Source: Streptomyces sp. KL109B
GTDB taxonomy: Bacteria; Actinomycetota; Actinomycetes; Streptomycetales; Streptomycetaceae
NCBI RefSeq assembly: GCF_030766935.1
Contig: NZ_JASERL010000016.1
Span: forward strand, 186,001-250,000
Length of the DNA stretch: 64,000 nucleotides
Reading direction: 5' to 3'
The notes beneath the pieces were generated by a model. It did no database searches and was not told the origin of the DNA. It saw only the letters and a list, made by a program, of their open reading frames with translations. Positions 52,004 to 60,139 of this stretch are shown piece by piece (positions within the stretch are counted from its first letter, which is position 1; each line of letters opens with the position of its first letter). Made by a program: the position numbers and the translations under genes.

Positions 52004-53035
52004 CTACACGGCGTCCCACTCCGCCCCGAACTCCAGCAACTCCTCCCGGTGTTCGATCCGCGCCACCCACTCCCGGGGCCACGCGCCGGCGCCGCAGTAC
52101 GCCCCCGCGAACGCCCCGGTCAGCGCCGCGATCGAGTCGGAGTCGCCGGAGGTGCAGGCGGCGCGGCGCAGCGCGAGCACCGGCTCGTCGACGAACAGCA
52201 GGAAGCACAACAACCCCGTGGCGAGCGCCTCCTCGGCGATCCAGCCGGCGCCGGTGGCGAGGCACGGATCCGTCTCAGGGGACTGCTCGCGCAGCGCGCC
52301 CCGCAGCCGGTCGAGGACGCCGAGACACTCGTCCCAGCCGTGCGCGATGAACCGCTGCGGCGTCGGCTCCGAGCCGCGCCGCCACAGGTCACCGAGCCAG
52401 GCCTCGTGGTACGTCTCCCGGTTCTCGTAGGCGTACGAACGCAGCATGCCGACGAGACCCGTCGGCTCGGCGCCCTGCGCGAGGAGCCGTACGGCGTGCG
52501 CGGTGAGGTCGGCGGCGGCGAGGCCCGTGGGGTGGCCATGGGTGAGTCCGGCCTGCAACTGGGCGGCGCCCGCCCGCTGTTCATCGCTCAGCCCAGGGAC
52601 GAGCCCGAGCGGCGTGACCCGCATATTGGCGCCGCAGCCCTTGGAGTGGATCTGGCTGGCGTCCTGCCACCCCCGGCTCCCGGTCTCCAGCAGCCCGCAC
52701 GCGCGCAGGCAGGTCCGACCGGGCGCGCGATTGTTGTCCGGCGAGCGGAACCAGTCGACGAACTCCTCGCGCAACGGCCGCTCGAACCCCTTCGGCCCGA
52801 GCGTCCCCCGCCCCGTCCCCTCGCGCAGCGCCCGCGCCACGGCGAGCGCCATCTGCGTGTCGTCGGTGATGTACGCGACGGAGCTGCCGGGCAGCTCCAT
52901 CTCCCGCCACGGCCCGCACTTGTCGAGGATCGCCGGTACGTCGTGGAACTCGGTCGGGAAGCCGAGCGCGTCGCCGAGGGCGAGGCCGAGCAGCGAACCG
53001 GTGGCGGGGCGGCGGGTCGTCGTCATAGGCGTCAT
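52004..53035 (-). CDS. ADP-ribosylglycohydrolase (DraG/ARH family)
   Basis: 343 residues. SLLGLALGDALGFPTEF, AYITDDTQMALAVA (Mg-binding Asp pair) and GDSDSIAALTGAFAGA are the ARH metal-site motifs, all present. It hydrolyses ADP-ribose bonds from proteins or small molecules and releases ADP-ribose. ATG 53035 overlaps the stop of the NUDIX gene (ATGA at 53032-53035), so both are made from one message. The coupling suggests a common ADP-ribose/NAD pathway. Confidence 0.93.
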   Translation of the reverse strand: MTPMTTTRRPATGSLLGLALGDALGFPTEFHDVPAILDKCGPWREMELPGSSVAYITDDTQMALAVARALREGTGRGTLGPKGFERPLREEFVDWFRSPDNNRAPGRTCLRACGLLETGSRGWQDASQIHSKGCGANMRVTPLGLVPGLSDEQRAGAAQLQAGLTHGHPTGLAAADLTAHAVRLLAQGAEPTGLVGMLRSYAYENRETYHEAWLGDLWRRGSEPTPQRFIAHGWDECLGVLDRLRGALREQSPETDPCLATGAGWIAEEALATGLLCFLLFVDEPVLALRRAACTSGDSDSIAALTGAFAGAYCGAGAWPREWVARIEHREELLEFGAEWDAV

Positions 53036-53778
53036 CGGCGGCCTCCTTCCGAGGGTTCGTGCGCGGGCCGCAGCAGCGGCGGGTGCAGGGACATCGCGCC
53101 GCCCGCCGCGTACAGCGCCGCCGGCTTGCCGCGCCCGCCGGTGAGCCGGGACGCGCCGGGGATCGGCTCGACGAAGCCGGGCGTCGCGAGCACCTTGCGG
53201 CGGAAGTTCGCCGGGTCGAGATCGGTCCCCCACACCACCTCGTAGACCTGCCGCAGCTCGCCGAGCGTGAACTCGGGCGGGCAGAACGCGGTGGCCAGGC
53301 AGGTGTACTCCAGCTTTCCGCCGATCCGGTCGTGGGCGTCGGCGAGGATCCGGTCGTGGTCGAAGGCGAGCGGGCCCTGCGTCCCGTACGGCAGCCAGGC
53401 GGCCCGCGCCGCGTCCCCGCCGCCGTACGCCTGCGGGGCGTCCGGCACGAGCGCCGCGAACGCGACGGACACCACCCGCATCCGCGGATCGCGGCCCGGT
53501 TCGCTGTACGTACGCAGCTGTTCCAGATGCAGCCCGGCGACATCGGCGAGCCCGGTCTCCTCGGCGAGCTCGCGCCGCGCCGCGCTCTCCGCGGACTCGT
53601 GCGGCTCCAGGAACCCGCCGGGCAGCGCCCAGCGCCCCGCGTACGGCTCGTGCCCGCGCTCGACGAGCAGGATCTGCAGGGCGCCGCCCCGGAGCGTGAA
53701 GACGGCGAGGTCGACGGTGACGGCGAACGGTTCGTAGGCGTACTTGTCGTAGCCCGGCACGTGGCTGTTGTCGGACAT
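53032..53778 (-). CDS. NrtR-like NUDIX protein with C-terminal winged helix
   Basis: 248 residues. N-terminal Nudix fold with a full Nudix box: GFLEPHESAESAARRELAEE-TG (G-x5-E-x7-REx2EExG all present). The C-terminal region (about 155-225; FTLGELRQVYEVVWG, NFRRKVLATPGFVEP) matches the winged-helix part of the NrtR family, repressors of NAD genes that respond to ADP-ribose. The complete Nudix box suggests that hydrolase activity is kept. ATG 53778 lies directly after a 15-bp inverted repeat that contains its GGAGG. It may both regulate and consume ADP-ribose. Confidence 0.85.
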   Translation of the reverse strand: MSDNSHVPGYDKYAYEPFAVTVDLAVFTLRGGALQILLVERGHEPYAGRWALPGGFLEPHESAESAARRELAEETGLADVAGLHLEQLRTYSEPGRDPRMRVVSVAFAALVPDAPQAYGGGDAARAAWLPYGTQGPLAFDHDRILADAHDRIGGKLEYTCLATAFCPPEFTLGELRQVYEVVWGTDLDPANFRRKVLATPGFVEPIPGASRLTGGRGKPAALYAAGGAMSLHPPLLRPAHEPSEGGRR

Positions 53779-53833
53779 GCGGAGACCCCCTCCCTTATTG
53801 GTCCAATCGACTTTAAAAGGAGGGGGTCTCCGC
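53779..53833 (-). promoter_or_regulatory. Perfect 15-bp inverted repeat covering the NUDIX ribosome-binding site
   Basis: GCGGAGACCCCCTCC (53779-53793) and GGAGGGGGTCTCCGC (53819-53833) are exact complements around a 25-base AT-richer loop. In the NUDIX mRNA one arm contains the GGAGGG Shine-Dalgarno right before the ATG. The loop holds a second dyad ATTGGTCCAAT (53797-53807). It could be a translation-blocking hairpin, an operator, or the rluB terminator (rluB stop at 53857). Confidence 0.75.
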
Positions 53834-53856
53834 ACACAAGACCTGTGCGGCCGTGC

Positions 53857-54984
53857 CTACAGGTCGACCTCCTGCATCAGCATGCCGACCTCGGTGTTCG
53901 ACAGGCGCCGCAGCCAGCCCGACTTCTGGTCGCCCAGGGTGATCGGCCCGAAGGCGACCCGCACGAGCTTGTCGACCGGGAACCCGGCCTCGGCGAGCAT
54001 CCGCCGCACGATGTGCTTGCGGCCCTCGTGCAGGGTGACCTCGACGAGGTAGTTCTTGCCGGTCTGCTCGACGACGCGGAAGTGGTCCGCGCGCGCGTAC
54101 CCGTCCTCCAGCTCGATGCCGTCCTTGAGCCGCTTGCCCAGGTCGCGCGGGATCGGCCCGACCAGGTGCGCGAGGTAGACCTTCTTCACGCCGTACTTCG
54201 GGTGCGTGAGGCGGTGGGCCAGCTCGCCGTGGTTGGTGAGCAGGATGACGCCCTCGGTCTCCGTGTCGAGGCGGCCGACGTGGAAGAGCCGCGTCTCACG
54301 GTTCTGCACGTAGTCGCCCAGGCACTGCCGCCCCTCGTTGTCCTCCATCGTGGAGACGACACCGACCGGCTTGTTCAGCGAGAAGAACTGGTACGACTGC
54401 GTGGCCACGGTCAGCCCGTCGACCTTGATCTCGTCCTTCTCCGTGTCGACACGGAGGCCCTGCTCCATGACGATCTCGCCGTTGACCTCGACGCGGGCCT
54501 CGTCGACCAGCTCCTCGCAGGCGCGCCGCGATCCGTAACCGGCGCGGGCCAGCACCTTCTGCAGCCGCTCGCCCTCCTGCTCGGCACCGGGGAACGTCTT
54601 CGGGAGCTTGGCCGCCGGCTTACCGGCGTACCGCTCGCGGTTGCGCTCCTCGGCCCGCGTCTCGTACTCGCGCGAACGCGAGGGAGCCGTACGGCCGCGG
54701 CCCTGGTCCTGGCCGCGCTTGGGGCCGCCCTTCGCGCCGCCGCGCGCGGAGGCGCCGCGGCCCGACTTCGGGCCCTCCTTCGAGGCGTTCGGACCTACGT
54801 CGTAGAGCCGCTCCTCGGGACGCGGCCGCTTGGGGCGGCCGCTGCCCTGCTGCTTGTCGTCGCGGTTGTTGCCGGCGCCGCGGTAGTTGCCCCGGCCCCC
54901 GCTCTTCCCGCCGCGGCCGCTGCTGTTGCCACCACGGCTCCCGCCGTTGTTTCCGCTGCTGTTCCTGCCGCTGTTGCTTCGCAT
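53857..54984 (-). CDS. rluB: 23S rRNA pseudouridine synthase (RluB/RsuA family) with Gly/Arg/Asn-rich N-terminus
   Basis: 375 residues. The first about 140 residues are low complexity and basic (NSSGNNGGSRGGN, RGG-type and Lys/Arg stretches), then S4 RNA-binding domain (RLQKVLARAGYGSRRACEEL) and the synthase core with HVGRLDTETEGVILLTNHG carrying the catalytic Asp, and LVEVTLHEGRKHIVRRM. Isomerises a uridine in 23S rRNA. The long disordered arm is typical of actinobacterial copies and may bind RNA. Start ATG 54984; lies 10 bases after scpB in the scp operon. Confidence 0.93.
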   Translation of the reverse strand: MRSNSGRNSSGNNGGSRGGNSSGRGGKSGGRGNYRGAGNNRDDKQQGSGRPKRPRPEERLYDVGPNASKEGPKSGRGASARGGAKGGPKRGQDQGRGRTAPSRSREYETRAEERNRERYAGKPAAKLPKTFPGAEQEGERLQKVLARAGYGSRRACEELVDEARVEVNGEIVMEQGLRVDTEKDEIKVDGLTVATQSYQFFSLNKPVGVVSTMEDNEGRQCLGDYVQNRETRLFHVGRLDTETEGVILLTNHGELAHRLTHPKYGVKKVYLAHLVGPIPRDLGKRLKDGIELEDGYARADHFRVVEQTGKNYLVEVTLHEGRKHIVRRMLAEAGFPVDKLVRVAFGPITLGDQKSGWLRRLSNTEVGMLMQEVDL

Positions 54985-54994
54985 CAAATTTCCG

Positions 54995-55630
54995 TTAGTC
55001 GTGTACTGCCTCGACACCCGGCGCATCGGGTGCGTCCGGGTCGAACGACGGGACCCCTTCCTGCGTATCGCCCTCGATCGCGTCCGCCTCGGGGAGGAAG
55101 GGCGCGAGTTCCGGCAGCTCGTCCAGGCCGCGCAGGCCCATCCGCTCCAGGAAGTAGTTCGTCGTCCTGTACAGGATCGCACCTGTTTCGGGTTCCGCGC
55201 CCGCCTCCTCCACCAGCCCCCGCTGCAACAGGGTCCTCATGACCCCGTCACAGTTCACTCCGCGCACGGCGGAGACCCGGGAACGGCTGACCGGCTGCCG
55301 GTACGCGACGACGGCGAGCGTCTCCAGGGCCGCCTGGGTGAGCCTCGCCACCTGCCCGTCGAGCACGAAGCCCTCGACGGCGGCCGCGTACTCGGGCCGG
55401 GTGTAGAACCGCCACCCGCCGGCGACGAGCCGCAGCTCGAAGCCCCGCCCCTGCACGCGGTACTCGTCGACGAGCTCGCGCAGCGCATCGCTCACGGCCC
55501 GCCGTGGCCGCCGCAGGATCTTCGCGAGGTGCTCCTCGGTGGCAGGCTCGTCCACGACCATGAGTACGGCTTCCAGGGCGGGCTTGAGCTCCAGTTCCGC
55601 CACCCCACCGGGATCGTCCTGCACACTCAC
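54995..55630 (-). CDS. scpB: Segregation and condensation protein B
   Basis: 211 residues. Two winged-helix domains with ALEAVLMVVDEPATEEHLAKIL, GGWRFYTRPEYAAAVEGFV and TLAVVAYRQPVSRSRVSAVRGV, the ScpB hallmark. Kleisin-associated subunit of the SMC condensin complex. GTG 55630 overlaps the scpA stop (GTGA), giving coupled synthesis. Acidic Asp/Glu-rich tail. Confidence 0.95.
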   Translation of the reverse strand: MSVQDDPGGVAELELKPALEAVLMVVDEPATEEHLAKILRRPRRAVSDALRELVDEYRVQGRGFELRLVAGGWRFYTRPEYAAAVEGFVLDGQVARLTQAALETLAVVAYRQPVSRSRVSAVRGVNCDGVMRTLLQRGLVEEAGAEPETGAILYRTTNYFLERMGLRGLDELPELAPFLPEADAIEGDTQEGVPSFDPDAPDAPGVEAVHD

Positions 55631-56727
55631 GCGACAGCCTCCTTCTGCTCCGGCCCCTCGGGCCCATCGGGCACCTCGGGCGCCCGGTCGAACTCGTCCG
55701 TGACCACGGGCTCGTCGTCCCCGTCCCCACCGGTCCACCGCACGAGCAGCTCGCCCAGCGGAGTCTCCTGCTCGAGCCCGACGGCCTTCTCCCGGTACAG
55801 CTCCAGCAGCGCGAGGAACCGGGCGACGACGGTGAGCGTGTCGTCGGTATCGGCGACCAGCTCCCGAAACGGCGCCTCCCCGACCTCCTTGAGCCGCGCC
55901 ACGACGTACTGCGCCTGCTCCTGCACGCTCACCAGCGGCGCGTGGATGTGCTCGATGTACACCTGCGGCTTCGGCTTGGGCTGCATCGCCTTCACGGCGA
56001 GCTTCGCGAACCCCTCGGCGCCGATGTTGATGACGACGTCGGGCAGCAGCTCGGCGTGGTGCGGTTCGAGCCCCACGGTCCGCGGATACCTCCGCGCCTC
56101 GTCGTCCATCCGCCCGCTGAAGATGTCGGCGATCTCCTTGTACGCGCGGTACTGCAGCAGCCGCGCGAACAACAGGTCCCGCGCTTCGAGGAGGGCCAGA
56201 TCGGCCTCGTCCTCCACCTCTGCGGCGGGCAGCAGCCGGGCGGCCTTCAGATCGAGCAACGTAGCGGCGACGACGAGGAACTCCGTCGTCTGATCCAGGT
56301 CCCAGTCACTGCCCATGGCCCGGATGTGCGCCATGAACTCATCGGTGACCTTGGACAGCGCGACCTCGGTGACATCGAGCTTATGCTTCGAGATCAGCTG
56401 CAACAGAAGGTCGAACGGCCCCTCAAAATTGTCCAGCCGAACCTTGAACTTCCCATCACCAACCTCGGCCTCCCCCGCCTCGCCCTCCGGCTCCGCCAGC
56501 CCCGCCTTGGGCAATCTGCCGCCTAGTGGGGTCTCCCCTGCTCGGAGCTTGTCGGAGAGCTTGGGGAAGGCAGGGTGGGCAAGGCGGCCCCCGGTTCCGG
56601 CCGCAGGGTCGGACGACGCCGACTCCGGCGCGGCAAGCGCACCCCGCCCCAGCGCACGCCGAGTCGCACCCCGGTCGGGCGAAGGCAACGGCGAAAGCGA
56701 AGACGCGGCAGGTTCGTTATCGGGCAT
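55627..56727 (-). CDS. scpA: Segregation and condensation protein A, with repeat-derived N-terminal extension
   Basis: 366 residues. The kleisin core starts near residue 94 (FKVRLDNFEGPFDLLLQLIS) with KVTDEFMAHI and TEFLVVAATLLDLKAARLLP, and bridges the SMC heads with ScpB. The first 93 residues are not conserved-looking, and residues 53-70 (AFPKLSDKLRAGETPLGG) are encoded by a dispersed repeat type at 56524-56567. ATG 56727 was used; GTG 56730 is adjacent. If translation starts later (no Met or Val before the core has a good ribosome-binding site that I can see), the extension might be shorter. Precedes and overlaps scpB. Confidence 0.93.
   Translation of the reverse strand: MPDNEPAASSLSPLPSPDRGATRRALGRGALAAPESASSDPAAGTGGRLAHPAFPKLSDKLRAGETPLGGRLPKAGLAEPEGEAGEAEVGDGKFKVRLDNFEGPFDLLLQLISKHKLDVTEVALSKVTDEFMAHIRAMGSDWDLDQTTEFLVVAATLLDLKAARLLPAAEVEDEADLALLEARDLLFARLLQYRAYKEIADIFSGRMDDEARRYPRTVGLEPHHAELLPDVVINIGAEGFAKLAVKAMQPKPKPQVYIEHIHAPLVSVQEQAQYVVARLKEVGEAPFRELVADTDDTLTVVARFLALLELYREKAVGLEQETPLGELLVRWTGGDGDDEPVVTDEFDRAPEVPDGPEGPEQKEAVA
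56524..56567. repeat. Second dispersed-repeat type inside the 5' part of scpA
   Basis: TAGTGGGGTCTCCCCTGCTC then GGAGCTTGTCGGAGAGCTTG resembles a repeat I recall from Streptomyces intergenic regions; no second copy was noticed in this window. In scpA it is read in frame. Family assignment is from memory. Confidence 0.5.
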
Positions 56728-56745
56728 CACTGCCGGAGGCTACCG

Positions 56746-57357
56746 CTACCGCCCACGCAGCCGACGTACAAGAATGCTCGCGTCACCCCGCGACTCCAGG
56801 TCGGCCAGGACCACGGCGACCGCCTCACGCACGATCCGCCCGCGGTCGACCGCGAGCCCGTGCTCACCGCGCAGCACGAGCCGCGCGTGCTCGAGGTCCA
56901 TCAGCTCCTCGGCGGACACGTACACCGTGATCTTCTCGTCGTGCCGCTCACGCCCACTGGGCCGCCGGTTCGCCGCACGCGACGAGGACGACCTCTTCCG
57001 CGCCTGCCCACCGGAACCGGCACCGCCACCGGCCCCTCGCCCACCGGAACCTTCCTGCGCCCCGCCGGAGGCCCTCCGTACGGTCTTGTCCGCGGCCTCC
57101 GCGGCGGCCCGACTCCGCGATCCGGCCTCCGACTCGGCCTCCGCGGCGGAGTGTTCACCGGAACCGGAGGACGCGGGAGCCGACTCCCCGTCACCGTCCT
57201 GCCCACCGCCCGACGACGCTGCCGCCGCCTCGTCACTCTCCCCGGCGGGCCCCGGAACCCTCGCGGCCTCCCCGTTCGCCGAACGTCTCGGCGAAGACGC
57301 CTGCAGTCCCATGCCCCCGGTCGTACGGAACAGTTCGTCGGCCCCCGGCAGACTCAC
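56746..57357 (-). CDS. Small protein with disordered N-terminus and ribbon-helix-helix-like C-terminus
   Basis: 203 residues. About 1-130 are Ser/Gly/Ala/Glu-rich and probably unstructured. The C-terminal 65 residues (KITVYVSAEELMDLEHARLVL; GRIVREAVAVVLADL) read like a strand-helix-helix DNA-binding unit. The GTG at 57357 overlaps the ParA-like gene's stop (GTGA); GTG 57369 is possible. Being between a ParA-type ATPase and scpA, it may be the DNA-binding partner of that ATPase, in place of a ParB. This is inference. Confidence 0.7.
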   Translation of the reverse strand: MSLPGADELFRTTGGMGLQASSPRRSANGEAARVPGPAGESDEAAAASSGGGQDGDGESAPASSGSGEHSAAEAESEAGSRSRAAAEAADKTVRRASGGAQEGSGGRGAGGGAGSGGQARKRSSSSRAANRRPSGRERHDEKITVYVSAEELMDLEHARLVLRGEHGLAVDRGRIVREAVAVVLADLESRGDASILVRRLRGR

Positions 57358-58535
57358 TCGGCGTGACACCGGGCGAGCACCTCCCTGGCGAGCTGGCGAT
57401 AGGCGGCGGCACCGACGGAGTTGGACGCGTACGTGGTGATCGGTTCACCGGCGACCGTGGTCTCCGGGAAGCGCACGGTCCGGCCGATCACCGTGTGGTA
57501 GACGTTGTTGTCGAACGCCTCGACCACCCGCGCGAGCACCTCACGGCTGTGCACGGTCCGCGAGTCGTACATCGTGGCGAGGATCCCGTCGAGCTCCAGG
57601 TCGGGGTTGAGCCGCTCCTGGACCTTCTCGATCGTCTCGGTCAGCAGCGCCACACCGCGCAGCGCGAAGAACTCGCACTCCAGCGGGACGATGACCTTGT
57701 GAGCGGCGGTGAGCGCGTTCACCGTCAACAGCCCCAAGGACGGCTGACAGTCGATCACGATGTAGTCGTAGTCGGCCATCAGCGGCTTGAGCGCCCGCTG
57801 CAGCGTGGACTCGCGCGCGACCTCGCTGACCAACTGCACCTCGGCAGCGGACAGGTCGATGTTGCTTGGCAGCAGGTCCATGTTCGGAACCGCGGTCTTC
57901 AGCAGCACCTCGTCGGCGGCCATGCCCCGCTCCATGAGCAGGTTGTAGACCGTGAGGTCGAGCTCCATCGGGTTCACACCCAGGCCCACGGAGAGCGCGC
58001 CCTGCGGGTCGAAGTCGACGAGCAGGACGCGGCGTCCGTACTCGGCGAGCGCGGCACCCAGGTTGATGGTCGACGTGGTCTTGCCGACGCCGCCCTTCTG
58101 GTTGCACATCGCGATGATCTTCGCCGGCCCGTGGTCGGTCAGCGGTCCTGGAATCGGGAAGTACGGCAAGGGACGTCCGGTGGGGCCGACGCGCTCGCGG
58201 CGCTGGCGGGCAGCGTCGGGTGCGAGCGTGGCCGCGTACTCGGGGTCGGGCTCGTATTCGGCGTCGGGGTCGTAGAAGTGCCCCTCGGGCAGTTCGTCGT
58301 AGTCGGCGAAGCGGCTGTTTGCGTCGCCACTTCGGTCGCCGGCCATGGCGTTCACGTGATGGCCATCCATGCTCTGGTGTGCTGTCTGCGTCGGCGTCTG
58401 CTGGGGGATGCCCTGATAACTGCTCTGCTGCTGGGCAGCGAAGGTACGCACAGCGACGGAGCCGACAGCCTGAAGCCCCGCGGGAACCTGTCCGCCTGGC
58501 TGGCCACCTCCGGGAGTAAATGTCGACTCATTCAC
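57354..58535 (-). CDS. ParA/Soj-like ATPase, second chromosomal copy type
   Basis: 393 residues. The first about 130 are Gln/Gly/Asp-rich (FAAQQQSSYQGIPQQT; FYDPDAEYEPDPEYA). The ParA core then has deviant Walker A CNQKGGVGKTTSTINLG, LLVDFDPQGAL and DYIVIDCQPSLGLLTVNAL. It would bind DNA or a partner in an ATP-dependent way and position a cargo. No parB is beside it, so it is not the origin-linked parAB pair; it heads the scpA-scpB operon and may join chromosome organisation. GTG 58535 follows AAGGAGG by 11 bases. Confidence 0.92.
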   Translation of the reverse strand: MNESTFTPGGGQPGGQVPAGLQAVGSVAVRTFAAQQQSSYQGIPQQTPTQTAHQSMDGHHVNAMAGDRSGDANSRFADYDELPEGHFYDPDAEYEPDPEYAATLAPDAARQRRERVGPTGRPLPYFPIPGPLTDHGPAKIIAMCNQKGGVGKTTSTINLGAALAEYGRRVLLVDFDPQGALSVGLGVNPMELDLTVYNLLMERGMAADEVLLKTAVPNMDLLPSNIDLSAAEVQLVSEVARESTLQRALKPLMADYDYIVIDCQPSLGLLTVNALTAAHKVIVPLECEFFALRGVALLTETIEKVQERLNPDLELDGILATMYDSRTVHSREVLARVVEAFDNNVYHTVIGRTVRFPETTVAGEPITTYASNSVGAAAYRQLAREVLARCHAE

Positions 58536-58877
58536 AAGTCGTCTTACCTCCTTGGATATGACCAGGAACATTTATCGATAGGTCAGCGTGGCACCATGCC
58601 GACGGTTGGCGACTCTATGGCGTGTCACCGCTCCGCAGCAACACAATCCGCCGGACCCGGCACGATGTGTCGGTAACGAAACACCCTCATGTCAAGGGCG
58701 TACGACGGCTCTTCGGTGCATTTCGTCGGTGCGCGAATCGGTTAAAGGGTTACGTTCAAGGCGAGTTGACCATGTCCGGACCCGTACCGTTCCCCTACAC
58801 GTACGGCCGGACCCCTATCAAGGTCCGGCCGTAGGCGTGAGATTGACGACTTTTGTTGACGTCGCCTTGGAGACAGG
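58536..58877. other. Intergenic region, 342 bases, upstream of the ParA-like gene
   Basis: Lies between ald (stop at 58878) and the ParA-like gene, both on the minus strand. The ald terminator is at 58802-58833. The rest should hold the ParA-like promoter; AT-richer bases are around 58555-58580 (near ATTTATCGATAG). Two short plus-strand ORFs (58588-58941, 58622-58834) have no family likeness and are not accepted. Confidence 0.6.
58802..58833 (-). terminator. Hairpin terminator after ald
   Basis: TACGGCCGGACC and GGTCCGGCCGTA form a perfect 12-bp stem with an 8-base loop, 45 bases beyond the ald stop on the minus strand. Confidence 0.85.
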
Positions 58878-59993
58878 TCAGCCGAGGAGGCTCTCCAGGT
58901 CGAGGTGCTCGAGGCCGTGCGCCTCGGCGACCTCCTTGTAAACGACCTTGCCGTCATGGGTGTTGAGGCCCAGGGCGAGAGCGTCGTCGCGGCGCAGGGC
59001 CTCGGCCCAGCCGCGGTTCGCCAGCTCGACGATGTACGGGAGCGTGGCGTTGGTCAGCGCGTACGTCGAGGTGTTGGGCACCGCGCCGGGCATGTTGGCG
59101 ACGCAGTAGAAGACCGAGTTGTGCACCTTGAAGGTCGGCTCGGCGTGCGTGGTCGCGTGCGAGTCCTCGAAGCAGCCGCCCTGGTCGATCGCGATGTCGA
59201 CAAGGACACTTCCCGGCTTCATGCGCGATACGAGCTCGTTGGTGACGAGCTTCGGGGCCTTGGCGCCCGGGATGAGGACGGCGCCGATGACGAGGTCGGC
59301 GTCGAGGCAGGCCTTCTCCAGCTCGAAGGCGTTGGAGACGACGGTCTGGATCTTCGTACCGAAGACCTTGTCCGCTTCCTTGAGCTTGTTGATGTCCTTG
59401 TCGAGCAGGGTCACGTGGAAGCCCATGCCGATGGCGATCGTCGCGGCGTTCCAGCCGGAGACGCCGCCGCCGATGACGACGGCCTTGCCCGCGTGCACGC
59501 CCGGGACACCGCCCGGCAGCACACCGCGGCCACCGTTGGCGGCCAGCAGGTGGTAGGCGCCGACCTGCGGGGCGAGGCGGCCCGCGACCTCGGACATCGG
59601 GGCGAGCAGCGGCAGCTGGCGGTTCGCGGTCTCGACCGTCTCGTACGCGATCGCGGTCGTGCCCGACTCCAGGAGCGCGTCCGTGCACTCCTTGGACGCG
59701 GCCAGGTGCAGGTACGTGAAGAGGGTCTGGTCCTTGCGGAGGCGGTGGTACTCCTCCGCGATCGGCTCCTTGACCTTCAGCAGCAGGTCGGCCGTGGCCC
59801 AGACCTCGTCGGCTGTGCCGAGGATCTGCGCGCCCGCCGAGACGTACTCGTCGTCCGTGATCGAGGAGCCCACGCCGGCGTTCTGCTCGACGAAGACCTG
59901 GTGGCCGTGACGGACCAGCTCGTGGACACCGGCAGGGGTGATGGCCACCCGGAACTCGTTGTTCTTGACCTCGCGGGGGATGCCGACCTTCAT
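58878..59993 (-). CDS. ald: Alanine dehydrogenase
   Basis: 371 residues. MKVGIPREVKNNEFRVAITP and the Rossmann GGGVSGWNAATIAIGMGF match Ald, with LHLAASKECTDAL and MPGAVPNTSTYALTNATLPY also conserved. It interconverts L-alanine and pyruvate with NAD+, linking nitrogen and carbon metabolism; in streptomycetes often induced by alanine or on slowed respiration. It stands as a single-gene unit with its own terminator. Confidence 0.97.
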   Translation of the reverse strand: MKVGIPREVKNNEFRVAITPAGVHELVRHGHQVFVEQNAGVGSSITDDEYVSAGAQILGTADEVWATADLLLKVKEPIAEEYHRLRKDQTLFTYLHLAASKECTDALLESGTTAIAYETVETANRQLPLLAPMSEVAGRLAPQVGAYHLLAANGGRGVLPGGVPGVHAGKAVVIGGGVSGWNAATIAIGMGFHVTLLDKDINKLKEADKVFGTKIQTVVSNAFELEKACLDADLVIGAVLIPGAKAPKLVTNELVSRMKPGSVLVDIAIDQGGCFEDSHATTHAEPTFKVHNSVFYCVANMPGAVPNTSTYALTNATLPYIVELANRGWAEALRRDDALALGLNTHDGKVVYKEVAEAHGLEHLDLESLLG

Positions 59994-60139
59994 CGTCGAT
60001 CACGGTCCTTGGCTCAGGGGGTTAAAACGGGCAATGCACTACGAACCGGTACATCACGGGACGCACCGGGAGACGCCACGGATCACCGCGGCAGAGCCAG
60101 TCTAATGAAGGTTTTTGAGCTGTCTAGCCTTCCGATGCA

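Noticed and set aside
58588..58941. Short plus-strand ORFs upstream of the ParA-like gene
   Set aside because: No ribosome-binding site, overlap with the ald terminator and the ald gene, no recognisable protein.
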